Origin: Rhizobium sophorae
GTDB lineage: Bacteria > Pseudomonadota > Alphaproteobacteria > Rhizobiales > Rhizobiaceae
Reading direction: 5' to 3'
NCBI RefSeq assembly: GCF_013087515.1
Contig: NZ_JABFCN010000009.1
Span: 307,001 to 371,000, forward strand
Length of the DNA stretch: 64,000 bases
The notes under the pieces are model-generated. The model was given only the letters and a program-made list of their open reading frames with translations, made no database searches and had not been told where the DNA came from. Shown here piece after piece: positions 25,662 through 34,951 of the stretch; positions within the stretch are counted from its first letter, which is position 1; each line of letters opens with the position of its first letter. The position numbers and the translations under genes were made by a program.

Positions 25662-26927
25662 ATGACGATAACCGCTCCCCGCGACTTCCTGAAAAGCCTG
25701 TTCGACGCGGCGGTTCGCGCCGCCGATCCGCTGACCGGCATCAAGGCGCATCTGCCTGAAAGGCCGAAGGGAAGGACCGTGGTGATCGGCGCCGGCAAGG
25801 GCGCGGCGCAGATGGCGCGGGCGCTCGAAAGCGTCTGGGACGGAGCGCTCGAGGGCCTAGTGGTCACCCGCTATGGCTATGGCTGCGAAACACGCGGCAT
25901 CGAGATTATCGAGGCCGCTCATCCGGTTCCGGATGCGGCTGGGCTTACCGCCGCAAAGCGGCTGATGGAGACGGTGAACGGGCTGACGGAAGACGATCTG
26001 GTGATCGCGCTGATCTGCGGCGGCGGCTCGGCGCTGCTGCCCGCCCCACCGGAGGGGCTGACCCTGGAAGACGAGATCGCGCTCAACAAAATGCTGCTTG
26101 CCTCGGGCGCGCCGATCTCGGCGATGAATGTCCTGCGCAAGCATCTCTCCACCATCAAGGGCGGAAGACTTGCGGCAGCGACCAAAGCGAGGGTCGTCAG
26201 TCTGATCGTCTCCGACATTCCCGGCGACAACCCGGCCCATGTCGCCTCCGGGCCGACAGTGGCTGATGGTTCGACGCGACACGATGCGCTCGAGATTGTC
26301 AGGCAATACGGATTGCAGCTGCCGCAGGCCGCGCTCGATCATCTGAACTCGCCGAAGGCCGACGCGCCGCGCCCGGACGATCCGGTCTTCTTAATGCACG
26401 CGCATCACATCATCGCCTCCGCCGGCGTCTCGCTGGAGGCGGCGGCCGGTCTGGCAAAATCGCAGGGGATCGAGCCGGCCATTCTTTCGGATGCGATCGA
26501 GGGGGAATCGCGCGACGTGGCGCTGGTGCATGCGGCCATCGCCCGCGAAGTGTCGGGCCGGAACAGGCCGTTTCCGAAGCCGGTCGTCATCCTTTCCGGC
26601 GGCGAGACGACGGTGACGCTGCGCGCCAAGGGCGGCAAGGGCGGACGCAACGGCGAATTCGCGCTCGCCATGGCGCTGGCGATCGACGGACAGGAGGGCA
26701 TTCATGTCCTGGCGGCCGACACCGACGGGATCGACGGTTCGGAGGATAATGCCGGCGCCTTTGCTGATGGCGGCACGGCAAGGCGCCTTCGCGCCGCCGG
26801 GCTCGATCCGCGCCGGCTGCTCGACGGTAATGACAGCTATTCAGGCTTTGCGGCCACCAGTGATCTCTTCGAAACCGGCCCGACCGGAACCAATGTCAAT
26901 GATTTCAGGGCCATCCTAATCAGTTAG
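25662..26927 (+). CDS. glycerate 2-kinase (DUF4147/MOFRL type)
   Basis: A 421-residue enzyme of the TtuD/GarK-II class, which phosphorylates D-glycerate to 2-phosphoglycerate; older annotations call it hydroxypyruvate reductase. Family blocks are [49 protein letters not shown], and [31 protein letters not shown] follows, and the MOFRL tail is [16 protein letters not shown] with [18 protein letters not shown]. It follows the peptidase after a 165-bp gap containing the hairpin repeat, so co-transcription is likely but not certain. Together with the importer and peptidase it suggests catabolism of a glycerate-yielding compound. Confidence 0.92.
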   Translation: MTITAPRDFLKSLFDAAVRAADPLTGIKAHLPERPKGRTVVIGAGKGAAQMARALESVWDGALEGLVVTRYGYGCETRGIEIIEAAHPVPDAAGLTAAKRLMETVNGLTEDDLVIALICGGGSALLPAPPEGLTLEDEIALNKMLLASGAPISAMNVLRKHLSTIKGGRLAAATKARVVSLIVSDIPGDNPAHVASGPTVADGSTRHDALEIVRQYGLQLPQAALDHLNSPKADAPRPDDPVFLMHAHHIIASAGVSLEAAAGLAKSQGIEPAILSDAIEGESRDVALVHAAIAREVSGRNRPFPKPVVILSGGETTVTLRAKGGKGGRNGEFALAMALAIDGQEGIHVLAADTDGIDGSEDNAGAFADGGTARRLRAAGLDPRRLLDGNDSYSGFAATSDLFETGPTGTNVNDFRAILIS

Positions 26928-26947
26928 GAAGCGGCGGAGATGGCGGA

Positions 26948-27901
26948 TCAGGTCTTGATCCGCCCCTGCCCGACCAGCCAGTCGACCGATTCCTGCACCG
27001 CCTGCAGGGAAGTGTATCTCGGGGTGTATCCCAGCAGACGTTTGGCTTTGGCGATCGAGCAATTCGGGCTGCGGGCTATATGTTCCCAGGTCGCCTTCGC
27101 ATCTTCGGCCGTCTGACTTTCGGCCCAGGCGTCGAATGGGGCGAAGCTGAGCTTCGGCTCGTGCCCGAACCAGCGAGACATGGATTCGGCATAACCGCGA
27201 AGGGTCAATGCCTGCTCAGAGACCGCGTGGAAACTTTCGCCGATCGAGGCATTCCGGTTGGCAATCGCGCCCATGAACATCGCCGCCACATCATCGGCAT
27301 GGACGTGATGAACGGTCTCCAAGCCGAAATGGGGCAGCGCCAGGGTCTCTCCGCGGGCAAGGGTTGAAAAGACCTGCAGGTTGAAATTGCCGGCCGGATT
27401 GAGCGGCGTCCAGCCGGGACCGACAATGTGCCCGGGATGGATGATGGTTGCCGGAAATCCGCGAAGCCTTGCCTGCTGCAGCAGATAGGTTTCGATATCA
27501 GCCTTCTGCGTCCCATAGTCGCCGAAGGGAAATTTCGGCGTCTCCTCCAGCGTGGGTACGACCGTAGAATGGCCATGCGTCCAGATCGTGCCGGTATGCA
27601 GGAAGTGACCGACATGCCCCGACAGCGCCGTCACCAGGTGCTCGGCACTTTCCAGCGTGAAGCAGATCATGTCGATGACGATATCGGCTTTCACTCCACG
27701 CACGGCCGGGCCGAACTCACCCGTCCGCTCCATTGCTGCCCGGTCCATCTGACGCTGATCGACGGAAGCCCAGGCGTGGTTTGCCGTATAGGGCTTCGCC
27801 GTGCCGCGGCTGATCGTGACGACGTCGTGACCTGCCTCCACCAGACGGGGAACGAGATAGGTTCCGACATGGCCCGTTGCCCCAATTACCAAAACCCGCA
27901 T
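26948..27901 (-). CDS. NAD-dependent epimerase/dehydratase family protein
   Basis: An extended short-chain dehydrogenase of 317 residues. The NAD-binding motif is VLVIGATGHVGTYL at the N-terminus; a Y-x-x-x-K equivalent is not obvious (YGTQKADIE occupies that place: Tyr and Lys four apart). The region PATIIHPGHIVGPGW matches the R-P-x-x-x-x-G-P block of extended SDRs. The substrate is unknown. I chose the second of two tandem ATGs (27901) because GGGAGG then has seven-base spacing. It converges on the glycerate kinase gene with 20 bp between stops. Confidence 0.85.
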   Translation of the reverse strand: MRVLVIGATGHVGTYLVPRLVEAGHDVVTISRGTAKPYTANHAWASVDQRQMDRAAMERTGEFGPAVRGVKADIVIDMICFTLESAEHLVTALSGHVGHFLHTGTIWTHGHSTVVPTLEETPKFPFGDYGTQKADIETYLLQQARLRGFPATIIHPGHIVGPGWTPLNPAGNFNLQVFSTLARGETLALPHFGLETVHHVHADDVAAMFMGAIANRNASIGESFHAVSEQALTLRGYAESMSRWFGHEPKLSFAPFDAWAESQTAEDAKATWEHIARSPNCSIAKAKRLLGYTPRYTSLQAVQESVDWLVGQGRIKT

Positions 27902-27997
27902 CATCGTTCCTCCCTTTGCATTTCCGTGTCGAATATGCTGCGCTTAGGTGATCCCGCAAGCAGACTTTTCTTGATCACGTCGGCTCAACCAGGCTCG

Positions 27998-28954
27998 CTA
28001 TCGATTCTTGAAAACAAGACAGGTGCCGCCATGCTTGCGGATCTGGTTGCAAAGGTCGTTGGCTTCCAAGCGTGTCTGCCGGCCGATGCGGGCAGCATAA
28101 CGCGGGCGAAAACCGAAGCTGCGATCGCGCTGACGCAGGATCAGCGGCTGCTCGGCATTCAAGGGTGCCGGCAGATCCTGCACGGCATCGAGAAACATGC
28201 GCCGGGCCACCGTGACATTCGCATTCGCCGCAAGCTGGACGCCCCAAGGCGCCCATTCACCCTCTTGACGCCAGGGCGTGTCCTTCAACGTCCGTCTTTC
28301 CGCGAGCGCCACGCAGGCATCGAGGAAGGACTTGTCCTTGTCGAGCGGGGCGGCCGCATCTTCCGGCGGATTATCCTTCCATTCCTCGATCGTATGCGCG
28401 GTGATTGCCAGGACGTAGCCGCGTGTCTCGTAAGGTAATCTCCCTGACGCAAGGTAAGAGGAAAGTCCGTTTTCGCCGGCATTGTAGGCGGCGGCGGCAA
28501 GGCCGAGATTGCCGAAACGATTGCGCAATTCGTCGAGATATTGCGCCGATTTCCGCAGGGCTTCCAACACCTGGTAGCTGTCTTCAAGACCGCGCAGTTT
28601 CGCCGTTCCGGGCATGAATTGCGCAATCCCCTGCGCTCCCTTGAAGCTGACCGCATCGGGGCGAAAGGTGCTTTCCCGCCAGATGAGACGGGCGAAATAA
28701 TCCGGCGGCAATTGATTGGCGCTGGCGAAATGCTCGATCGCGACGCAAAGGTCGCGGTTGAAACTATCTTTCCGGATGCAGAGCGTCTCACCCGAACCCG
28801 ACGCCGAAGGACCTGAGTAGAGACATGCCGGCGCCCCAGTGCTTCCTTCCGGCTGGGCCATCATAGTGTCCGCTGGGGAAAACAGAAGACAGAGCGAAAG
28901 CATGGCCTTGGCCGATCTCTTCCCAATGTCGGACTGACGTTTTCGGCGTGTCAT
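27998..28954 (-). CDS. lytic transglycosylase with C-terminal SPOR-like segment
   Basis: A murein lytic transglycosylase (SLT family 1) of 318 residues, predicted periplasmic. A basic N-terminus and one hydrophobic stretch (AMLSLCLLFSPADTMMA) act as signal or anchor. The catalytic Glu lies in YFARLIWRESTFRPDAVS (about residues 85-102), followed by GAQGIAQFMPGTAKLRG and NLGLAAAAYNAGENGLSSYL. The last 35 residues (AARIGRQTRLEANDLCNQIR and GGTCLVFKNR) resemble part of a SPOR domain, which binds denuded glycan strands. Two cysteines there may pair. The gene is alone; its start lies upstream of a 220-bp non-coding gap. Confidence 0.88.
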   Translation of the reverse strand: MTRRKRQSDIGKRSAKAMLSLCLLFSPADTMMAQPEGSTGAPACLYSGPSASGSGETLCIRKDSFNRDLCVAIEHFASANQLPPDYFARLIWRESTFRPDAVSFKGAQGIAQFMPGTAKLRGLEDSYQVLEALRKSAQYLDELRNRFGNLGLAAAAYNAGENGLSSYLASGRLPYETRGYVLAITAHTIEEWKDNPPEDAAAPLDKDKSFLDACVALAERRTLKDTPWRQEGEWAPWGVQLAANANVTVARRMFLDAVQDLPAPLNAEQPLILRQRDRSFGFRPRYAARIGRQTRLEANDLCNQIRKHGGTCLVFKNR

Positions 28955-29174
28955 CGGATCTCATGAGGTTTGAACTTCCATCACGACGCTGGATTCTAGA
29001 TATCATCGATCGAGGCACGACGCTTCCCCCATTTCCATATCTGCACCTGAGTTGCTGGCACGGACTGGTCACAGGTTTCTAATTTCGCCATCGATTTTGG
29101 AACAAACATATTCGACCTGCCATGGTCGTCGCGTCATCCTGTTTACCAGAAATCGAGCAAACGAGGATGCGCAG

Positions 29175-29897
29175 ATGATTGATCTCCACTACTGGCCGAC
29201 GCCGAACGGCAAGAAGGTTTCGATCTTCCTGGAGGAAACCGGCACTCCCTATCGGCTGGTGCCGGTCAATATCGGGCGGGGCGACCAATTCAAACCTGAT
29301 TATCTCAAACTCAACCCCAATCACCGCATGCCTGCCATAGTCGATCACGAGCCTGCCGATGGCGGCAGTCCGTTGAGCGTGTTCGAATCCGGCGCGATCC
29401 TCTTCTACCTCGCCGAGAAGACCGGCAAATTCTGGCCGCAGGATCTGCGCGGCAAATACGAGGTCACGCAATGGGTGATCTGGCAGATGGCGAACCAGGG
29501 GCCGAAGCTCGGCGAAGCCGGTCACTTCCGTCGCCTTGGCGATCGCGAAGGAGATCAGTCCTATGCGGTGCGGCGCTTCACCGACGAAGCCAACCGCCTC
29601 TACGGCGTTCTCAACATGCGGCTTCGCGACCGGCGTTATCTCGCCGGCGACGAATTCACCATCGCCGACATCGTCAGCTATCCCTGGACCGTCAACTGGC
29701 AGGCCCAGGGTCAGGACATCAACGAATTCACGCATTTCAAACGATGGTTCGAGGAGGTCGGCGCACGGCCCGGCGTTCAGCGCGGCCTTGCGGTCGGGGC
29801 CGATCTTAGCACCGACAACAGCAAGCTCTCCGAAGAGGAACAGGCACGCATCCGCAAGATCCTCTACAACCAGCGCGCCCTTCCCGTTCCGGATTGA
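29175..29897 (+). CDS. glutathione transferase, YfcG/YghU-like
   Basis: A 240-residue cytosolic GST of the nu-class/YghU kind. The thioredoxin-like N-terminal domain (IDLHYWPTPNGKKVSIFLEE) carries the T-P-N motif found in disulfide-bond reductase members. The G-site block is SVFESGAILFYLAEKTGKF, and the helical C-terminal domain includes DRRYLAGDEFTIADIVSYPW. The ATG at 29175 with GAGG at eight-base spacing is chosen; a longer frame from 29052 has no similarity. It is followed by 155 bp with the terminator of the convergent peroxiredoxin gene. A role in thiol or peroxide defence fits the family. Confidence 0.88.
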   Translation: MIDLHYWPTPNGKKVSIFLEETGTPYRLVPVNIGRGDQFKPDYLKLNPNHRMPAIVDHEPADGGSPLSVFESGAILFYLAEKTGKFWPQDLRGKYEVTQWVIWQMANQGPKLGEAGHFRRLGDREGDQSYAVRRFTDEANRLYGVLNMRLRDRRYLAGDEFTIADIVSYPWTVNWQAQGQDINEFTHFKRWFEEVGARPGVQRGLAVGADLSTDNSKLSEEEQARIRKILYNQRALPVPD

Positions 29898-29994
29898 GCC
29901 CAAGCAATTGCAGCAAAAGGGCGTAGCGGTTTTGCGTCCGAAATTGCCCAACAACAAGGCGCAACGGAGCGAGATTCTTCCAGAATGCCTGCAC

Positions 29995-30030
29995 AAAAAA
30001 GCCGCCGGGCCATATGGCCGCGGCGGTCTG
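29995..30030 (-). terminator. intrinsic terminator of the peroxiredoxin gene
   Basis: GC-rich hairpin (CCGCCGCGGCCATATGGCCC and its partner on the minus strand) followed on the minus strand by TTTTTT, about 22 bp past the stop codon. Confidence 0.75.
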
Positions 30031-30052
30031 GAGAATGGTTTGAAAGCAGCAA

Positions 30053-30712
30053 TCAGGCCGTCGGCTGCTTGGTCTTCCTGAGATAGGGCAGAACCGTATC
30101 GAAGGAGCCGAAACGCGTGATCGCGTCTTCGTTGGAAACCGCGGCGGTGATGATGACATCCTCGCCCTGGTTCCAGTTCGCCGGTGTCGCCACCTGGTGC
30201 TTAGCCGTCAGCTGGATGGAGTCGATGGCACGCAGGATCTCGTTGAAGTTGCGGCCCGTCGTCATCGGATAGGTCAGGATCAGTTTAATCTTCTTATCGG
30301 GACCGATGATGAAGACCGAACGCACCGTCGCATTGTCGGCAGGCGTACGACCTTCCGAGCTCTCGCCGGCGCCGGCCGGCAGCATGTCGTAGAGCTTGGC
30401 GACCTTGAGGTCCTTGTCACCGATCAGCGGATATTCAACGTCGAAACCGGTGGCGGTCTTGATGTCGTTCTTCCACTTGGCATGGCTTTCGACCGGATCG
30501 ACGGAGATGCCGATGATCTTGGCGCCACGCTTGGTAAACTCCCCTGCGAGGCCGGCCATGGCGCCGAGCTCGGTCGTGCAAACCGGCGTGAAATTCTTCG
30601 GATGCGAGAACAGGACGGCCCAGCCGCTGCCGATCCACTCATGGAAGCTGATCGGTCCCTGGGTGGTGTCGGCGGTAAAATCGGGGGCAATATCGTTGAT
30701 ACGTAAGCTCAT
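30053..30712 (-). CDS. 1-Cys peroxiredoxin (Prx6 type)
   Basis: A 219-residue thiol peroxidase. The peroxidatic cysteine is in FSHPKNFTPVCTTELGAMAG (Cys near residue 45), with SHPKNFTPVCTTE being the Prx6 signature. No resolving cysteine follows, consistent with the 1-Cys class. The C-terminal extension (RAIDSIQLTAKHQVATPANW) is the arm typical of Prx6. GGAGG at eight-base spacing supports the start. The 293-bp gap between it and the TRAP gene cluster holds its promoter; I see no OxyR-like palindrome or GGAAC box there. Confidence 0.93.
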   Translation of the reverse strand: MSLRINDIAPDFTADTTQGPISFHEWIGSGWAVLFSHPKNFTPVCTTELGAMAGLAGEFTKRGAKIIGISVDPVESHAKWKNDIKTATGFDVEYPLIGDKDLKVAKLYDMLPAGAGESSEGRTPADNATVRSVFIIGPDKKIKLILTYPMTTGRNFNEILRAIDSIQLTAKHQVATPANWNQGEDVIITAAVSNEDAITRFGSFDTVLPYLRKTKQPTA

Positions 30713-31005
30713 GGTCGGCCCTCCAAAGCCTTGTGTTCAATGTTGTTTATCTCAAATCGAGGCCATGGGATCCGTCCGCCGGAAGCGGTCGCGAGATTGC
30801 GGTCAACAGGATCGCACCGGCCGAAGGTAAAAACTTCCCATTCCAGGATTTTAAGTAAGTCATATACCACGATCGCCGAAGGCATGCTCTTTCGATTTCC
30901 GGCCTGCTCCGGCATTATTTTTCCGGTAAGTGCGCGCGATGAAGAGACCGATGGTTTTTCCGTCGGTCCCGTCAAAAGCTGCAGGATAACCGCCCTGCCC
31001 CTCAC
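30713..31005. other. intergenic region between TRAP cluster and peroxiredoxin
   Basis: No gene supported. It must contain the peroxiredoxin promoter. A hairpin (ACCGATGG/CCGTCGGT, about 30948-30971) lies downstream of the TRAP receptor stop but lacks a T-run, so a terminator call is not made. Confidence 0.5.
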
Positions 31006-32004
31006 TCAGGCTGCCTGGACCGACTTGATCCTGTCGATGCCGCCGACAACAGGTGCGAAATCGTCCCACACACCCTGGGCGCCTTTCTGCCATTCGTCGA
31101 AGGCTTCCGGCTTCAAGAGCTTTCCGCCGTTGGCAAGTGCAGTCTCGACGGATTTGGATTCGTCGTCGACGATCAACTGGTTGAAATAGGCAGCCCCTTC
31201 GCTGGAAGCCTGCTGGAACACCGCCTTCTGCTCGTCGTTGAGGCCGGCCCAGAAGGTCGAGGCATAATAGACGACGCCGGATGCCCAGATGTGGCCAGTC
31301 TCGGTCATATCGGGCACGACCTCATAGAGCTTGAAGCCGGCATAGGCCGATTTGGTCAGATCCATCGCGTCGGCGACGCCGGTTGCGAGCGCATTATAGG
31401 TCTCGGTGATCGGAATGCCGATCGGCGTGGTGCCGAATGCGCTCCAGAGCTTGGTATGCAGCGGGCTCTGGATGACACGGATGCGCTTGCCCTTTAGCTG
31501 CTCGGGCCGCGTCACCGGTTCCTTGGTAAGGAGATGGCGGGCGCCGTAATTGATGAAATCGCCGACGACGAAATTCTGCGCCTGCAGTTTTTGCTTGAGG
31601 TCGGCGCCGACATCGCCGGCGACGGTCCTGCGAACATGGTCGGCATCGCGGAAAAGGAAGGGCAGATCGAGGATCTGCAGTTCCGGCGCCCAGCCGGAGA
31701 GCGACGAGACCGTCGACAGGCTGGCCTGGATGGAGCCGAGGCGCACGCCTTCGGCCACTTCCTTCTCGCCGCCGAGCGCACCGTTTCTGACGATATTGAA
31801 CTTGAACTGGCCGGGAAGCTTCGCTTCGACCAGTTCGCCGATCTTCACCCAGATCTTCGTTTCCGGCTTGTCGTCGCCGAGCAGCGAAGCGATGGTGATC
31901 GTCGTCGTGCGGGCGGCGGCGGTGTGGACGAAGGCGGGCGCCGCCAGCGCCGCACCAGTGAGCGCTGCGGTCTTCAGGAAATTGCGGCGGTTGAAATTGT
32001 CCAT
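31006..32004 (-). CDS. TRAP transporter substrate-binding protein (DctP family)
   Basis: The periplasmic receptor of a tripartite ATP-independent transporter, 332 residues. The start at 32004 gives a twin-arginine signal peptide (MDNFNRRNFLKTAALTGAAL, cleaved near AAA-RTT); the longer frame to 32136 overlaps the permease gene. The DctP blocks QLKGKRIRVIQSPLHTKLWS and GVADAMDLTKSAYAGFKLYE are clear. The conserved Arg of the carboxylate-binding site is probably in KGKRIRV. The ligand is likely an organic acid, as for most of the family, but its identity cannot be read. It lies 13 bp downstream of the membrane subunit gene. Confidence 0.92.
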   Translation of the reverse strand: MDNFNRRNFLKTAALTGAALAAPAFVHTAAARTTTITIASLLGDDKPETKIWVKIGELVEAKLPGQFKFNIVRNGALGGEKEVAEGVRLGSIQASLSTVSSLSGWAPELQILDLPFLFRDADHVRRTVAGDVGADLKQKLQAQNFVVGDFINYGARHLLTKEPVTRPEQLKGKRIRVIQSPLHTKLWSAFGTTPIGIPITETYNALATGVADAMDLTKSAYAGFKLYEVVPDMTETGHIWASGVVYYASTFWAGLNDEQKAVFQQASSEGAAYFNQLIVDDESKSVETALANGGKLLKPEAFDEWQKGAQGVWDDFAPVVGGIDRIKSVQAA

Positions 32005-32017
32005 GGGGTTGTCCTGT

Positions 32018-33850
32018 TTACGAGAAGATGATGGCCCAGGCGCAGAGGATTGCGAGCGAGACCAGGAGAGCGAGCAGATAGGGAACGACCGCCCGAAAGA
32101 GCTCTGAGGCTGGAATGCGCGTAACGCCGCTGACAACGAAGATCAGCATGCCGAGCGGCGGCGTCAGTCCGTGGATCATCAGGTTGACGACGATGATCAC
32201 CCCGAACTGAATGGGATCGATGCCGGCGGCGACCGCTGCCGGCAGCAGGATCGGGCCGAAGAGCAGGATCGCGGCGCCGATATCGAGAACGAGGCCGACG
32301 ACCAGCAGGATGACGTTCGACAGCAGGATGACCGCAAGCGCGCTGCCGCCGAGCACCGTCGTCAGATGCGAGATCAGCCCCGACACGTCGTCGACCGCCA
32401 GCAAAAAGGCAAAGGGGCCGGCCGTGCCGATGAGAAGGCCGATCGCCGCCGCTTCGACTGCTGCCTGGCGAAAAGCGGCATAGAGCGAGAGAATGCCGAG
32501 GCGCGCACCGATGCCGAGCAACAGCGTGTAGAAAGCAGCAAGAGCGGCGGCTTCCGTGGTCGTGACGATGCCGATGCGGATGCCGACGACGACGATGATG
32601 CCGAGCCCGAAAGCCGGGATCGCCTGGACCGCCGATTGCCAACGCTGTTTCGCATTTGCGCGCGGCATCGGCACCTGTTCGCTGACCGTCAGATGGATGG
32701 CGACCGCCAGGCATATGGCCATCAGGCTACCGGCGAAGAAGCCCCCGACGAGCAGCGAGCCGACGGAAAGATTGGTCGCCGTCGCAAGGATGAGAAATGC
32801 GATCGAAGGCGGGATGACATTGTCGAGAACCGATGTCGAGGCGATGATTGCCGCCGCCTGCGCTGGCCGATAGCCGTGTTTGACCAGCTCGGGCTGGAAG
32901 GTCGATGCGCCGAAAGCGGCATTTGCGACCGACGAGCCGGAGGCGCCGGAAAAGAGAACGCTGGTCAACAGCGTCGTCTGCGCCAGCCCCGCCCGGCGAT
33001 GACCGACCATGGCGGCAGCGAAGCGCACGAGCTGGTTGGCGACGCCGGAGGCCGTCAACAGGCCGCCGGCGAGCAGGAAGAAGGGAATGGCGAGCAACAG
33101 GAATTTCGAGACGCCGGTGACGGTGGCGGAAACGATCGCCGGCTCAGGCAGGCTGCTGCCGAAGGCGATGACGACATAGGCTGCGGCAAGAAAGGCGTGT
33201 GGCAGCGGCGCGGCAAGCACGAGGCCGACCGCGGCGATCAGTCCGAGAAAAACGCTCGGCGGCCAGTCGAGATCGAGCGAGACATGCGGGATGCCGGCAT
33301 AGAGCGCGACACCGACGGCAAGCGAGATCAAGACCGGCAGGATCTTGCCTTCGGCGATGCGCTGCAGAAGCAGCACGATGAGGATCAGCGCGCCGCCGGC
33401 GCCGAGGAAGCCGAAGCGGATCCATTCCGGAACGCCGAGCGTCGGGGAGACGCCGCCAAGCATCGTCATGATCTCGCTGCCACCGACGCTCAGGATCAGC
33501 GCCGAAAGCACGGTGAAGACATCCGCGCCGATCCGCGTGACCTTCTGCAGGCCTTCCGGCAGCATTTTGACGAAGACGTCGAGGCGCATGGCAAGCGCGC
33601 TGTTGAGGCTGAGCGGCGCGCCGAGCGCGATCAGACCCACATGCAGCCAGATACCGAGATCCTCGGCGCCGATGAAGCCGGCGCTAAAGAAATAACGCAG
33701 GCAAACTGTGACGAGCACCATCAAGAGCAGCACGGCAAGAACGAGTGCCGCGGCAATGCCGAGAACCGCTTCGATCGCCTTCAAGGCGCGCGCAACAAGT
33801 CCATCATCCAGAGCGGTCCGTTCGATCGAATGAAATTCGCTGGTGACCAC
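32018..33850 (-). CDS. TRAP transporter fused small and large permease (DctQM)
   Basis: A 610-residue integral membrane protein. Residues about 1-165 form the four-helix DctQ-like small subunit (GIAAALVLAVLLLMVLVTVC and FIGAEDLGIWLHVGLIALGA). The rest is the DctM-like large subunit with about twelve segments, including FSGASGSSVANAAFGASTFQ and ASTSVLDNVIPPSIAFLILA, matching the GASGSA-type and PPS blocks of the family. The two parts are joined in one reading frame with no internal stop, as in known QM fusions. The start is GTG at 33850. The receptor gene follows immediately. A hydrophobic linker region of about 165-200 makes the junction. Confidence 0.93.
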   Translation of the reverse strand: MVTSEFHSIERTALDDGLVARALKAIEAVLGIAAALVLAVLLLMVLVTVCLRYFFSAGFIGAEDLGIWLHVGLIALGAPLSLNSALAMRLDVFVKMLPEGLQKVTRIGADVFTVLSALILSVGGSEIMTMLGGVSPTLGVPEWIRFGFLGAGGALILIVLLLQRIAEGKILPVLISLAVGVALYAGIPHVSLDLDWPPSVFLGLIAAVGLVLAAPLPHAFLAAAYVVIAFGSSLPEPAIVSATVTGVSKFLLLAIPFFLLAGGLLTASGVANQLVRFAAAMVGHRRAGLAQTTLLTSVLFSGASGSSVANAAFGASTFQPELVKHGYRPAQAAAIIASTSVLDNVIPPSIAFLILATATNLSVGSLLVGGFFAGSLMAICLAVAIHLTVSEQVPMPRANAKQRWQSAVQAIPAFGLGIIVVVGIRIGIVTTTEAAALAAFYTLLLGIGARLGILSLYAAFRQAAVEAAAIGLLIGTAGPFAFLLAVDDVSGLISHLTTVLGGSALAVILLSNVILLVVGLVLDIGAAILLFGPILLPAAVAAGIDPIQFGVIIVVNLMIHGLTPPLGMLIFVVSGVTRIPASELFRAVVPYLLALLVSLAILCAWAIIFS

Positions 33851-33967
33851 AAAACGTACCTTCTGACTTCCCTGCTGACATCGAACCGCGGCAGCTTCTT
33901 TTCGCCGAAACGATAGGTTTCCTCAAGCAGCGGATGCTGGAAAAGATGAAAGTATCGACAGCGCCGA

Positions 33968-34951
33968 TCAGGCCGGCTTCTGGCGGCCGTAGAGCAGGAG
34001 CATGCCGATGATGACGGCGCCGTAGATGAGCTGGCGGCCGGCTTCCTCGATCTGCATCACCGAGAGGATGGATTGCAGCAGGGTGATCAGGATTACGCCC
34101 GCCACCGTTCCGAGGTAGGAACCTTTGCCGCCGAGCACATGCGTGCCGCCGAGAACGACGGCCGCGATCGACGGCAGCAGATAGGCGTCGCCCATGGATT
34201 GCGACGCCTTTGACGCGTAACCCGCCAGCAGAACGCCGCCGAGCGCGCTGAGCCCTCCCGAAATAACAAAAGCCAGAAGCGTAATGCGACGAGTATTGAT
34301 GCCGGACATGTAGGCGGCGCGCTCCCGGTTTCCGATGGCGTAGAGCGACCGGCCGAAGGTCGTCCGCGTCAGCATGAAAACCGCGGCCAAACCCACGCAT
34401 AGCCAGACGAGAACCCCGTTAGGGAGTCCCGGGATTGTGTAGCCGGTTGCCAGGAACCGCATGGCCGGCGTGGCCGAATCCTGCGGGGAGAAGCCGCCGG
34501 TGTAGACGACCATCAGCCCTTGCGCGACGGCATTGGTCGCCAGCGTGATGATCATCGAGGGAATGCGGAGATAGGCGACCGCCAGGCCGTTGACGAGACC
34601 GATCGCAGCGCCGCAGAAAATGCCGAAGGGGATCGCCAGAACCGAGCCGGTCGTACCATAAGCCGTCGCGGCGCAGGCCATCATCGCACCTGTCGTCACG
34701 ACCCATGGCACCGAAAGGTCGATCTGGCCGAGCAGGATGACCGCCATCATGCCGGTGGCGATGACGCCGAGGAACGAGGCCACCTTCAGCTGCTGCAGTA
34801 GATAATCCGGCGACAAGAAATTCGGCGAATAGATCGATCCGGCGAGCAGAAGCAGGATGATGCATCCGAAGGCGGTTGCCACCGCCGGATCGATACCGCG
34901 CAGGCGTGTGGGCACTCGAAGCTGCCGCATGAGGGACGCTTCCTCGCTCAT
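33968..34951 (-). CDS. sugar-type ABC transporter permease 2 (RbsC family)
   Basis: A 327-residue permease with about nine to ten membrane segments. The RbsC-type core block reads MMAVILLGQIDLSVPWVVTT in the N-terminal half. GRSLYAIGNRERAAYMSGIN followed by AFVISGGLSALGGVLLAG and AVVLGGTHVLGGKGSYLGTV completes the family pattern. It starts at the ATG overlapping the preceding stop (ATGA); the longer frame to 35950 is a shadow of permease 1. It is the last gene of the operon and forms a heterodimeric channel with permease 1. Confidence 0.93.
   Translation of the reverse strand: MSEEASLMRQLRVPTRLRGIDPAVATAFGCIILLLLAGSIYSPNFLSPDYLLQQLKVASFLGVIATGMMAVILLGQIDLSVPWVVTTGAMMACAATAYGTTGSVLAIPFGIFCGAAIGLVNGLAVAYLRIPSMIITLATNAVAQGLMVVYTGGFSPQDSATPAMRFLATGYTIPGLPNGVLVWLCVGLAAVFMLTRTTFGRSLYAIGNRERAAYMSGINTRRITLLAFVISGGLSALGGVLLAGYASKASQSMGDAYLLPSIAAVVLGGTHVLGGKGSYLGTVAGVILITLLQSILSVMQIEEAGRQLIYGAVIIGMLLLYGRQKPA

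Noticed and set aside
30948..30971. Hairpin downstream of the TRAP receptor gene
   Set aside because: No T-run follows on the minus strand, so it does not qualify as an intrinsic terminator.
32171..33916. 581-residue open frame opposite the TRAP permease gene
   Set aside because: Charged, low-complexity translation typical of the complement of a hydrophobic membrane protein gene; no recognisable domain.
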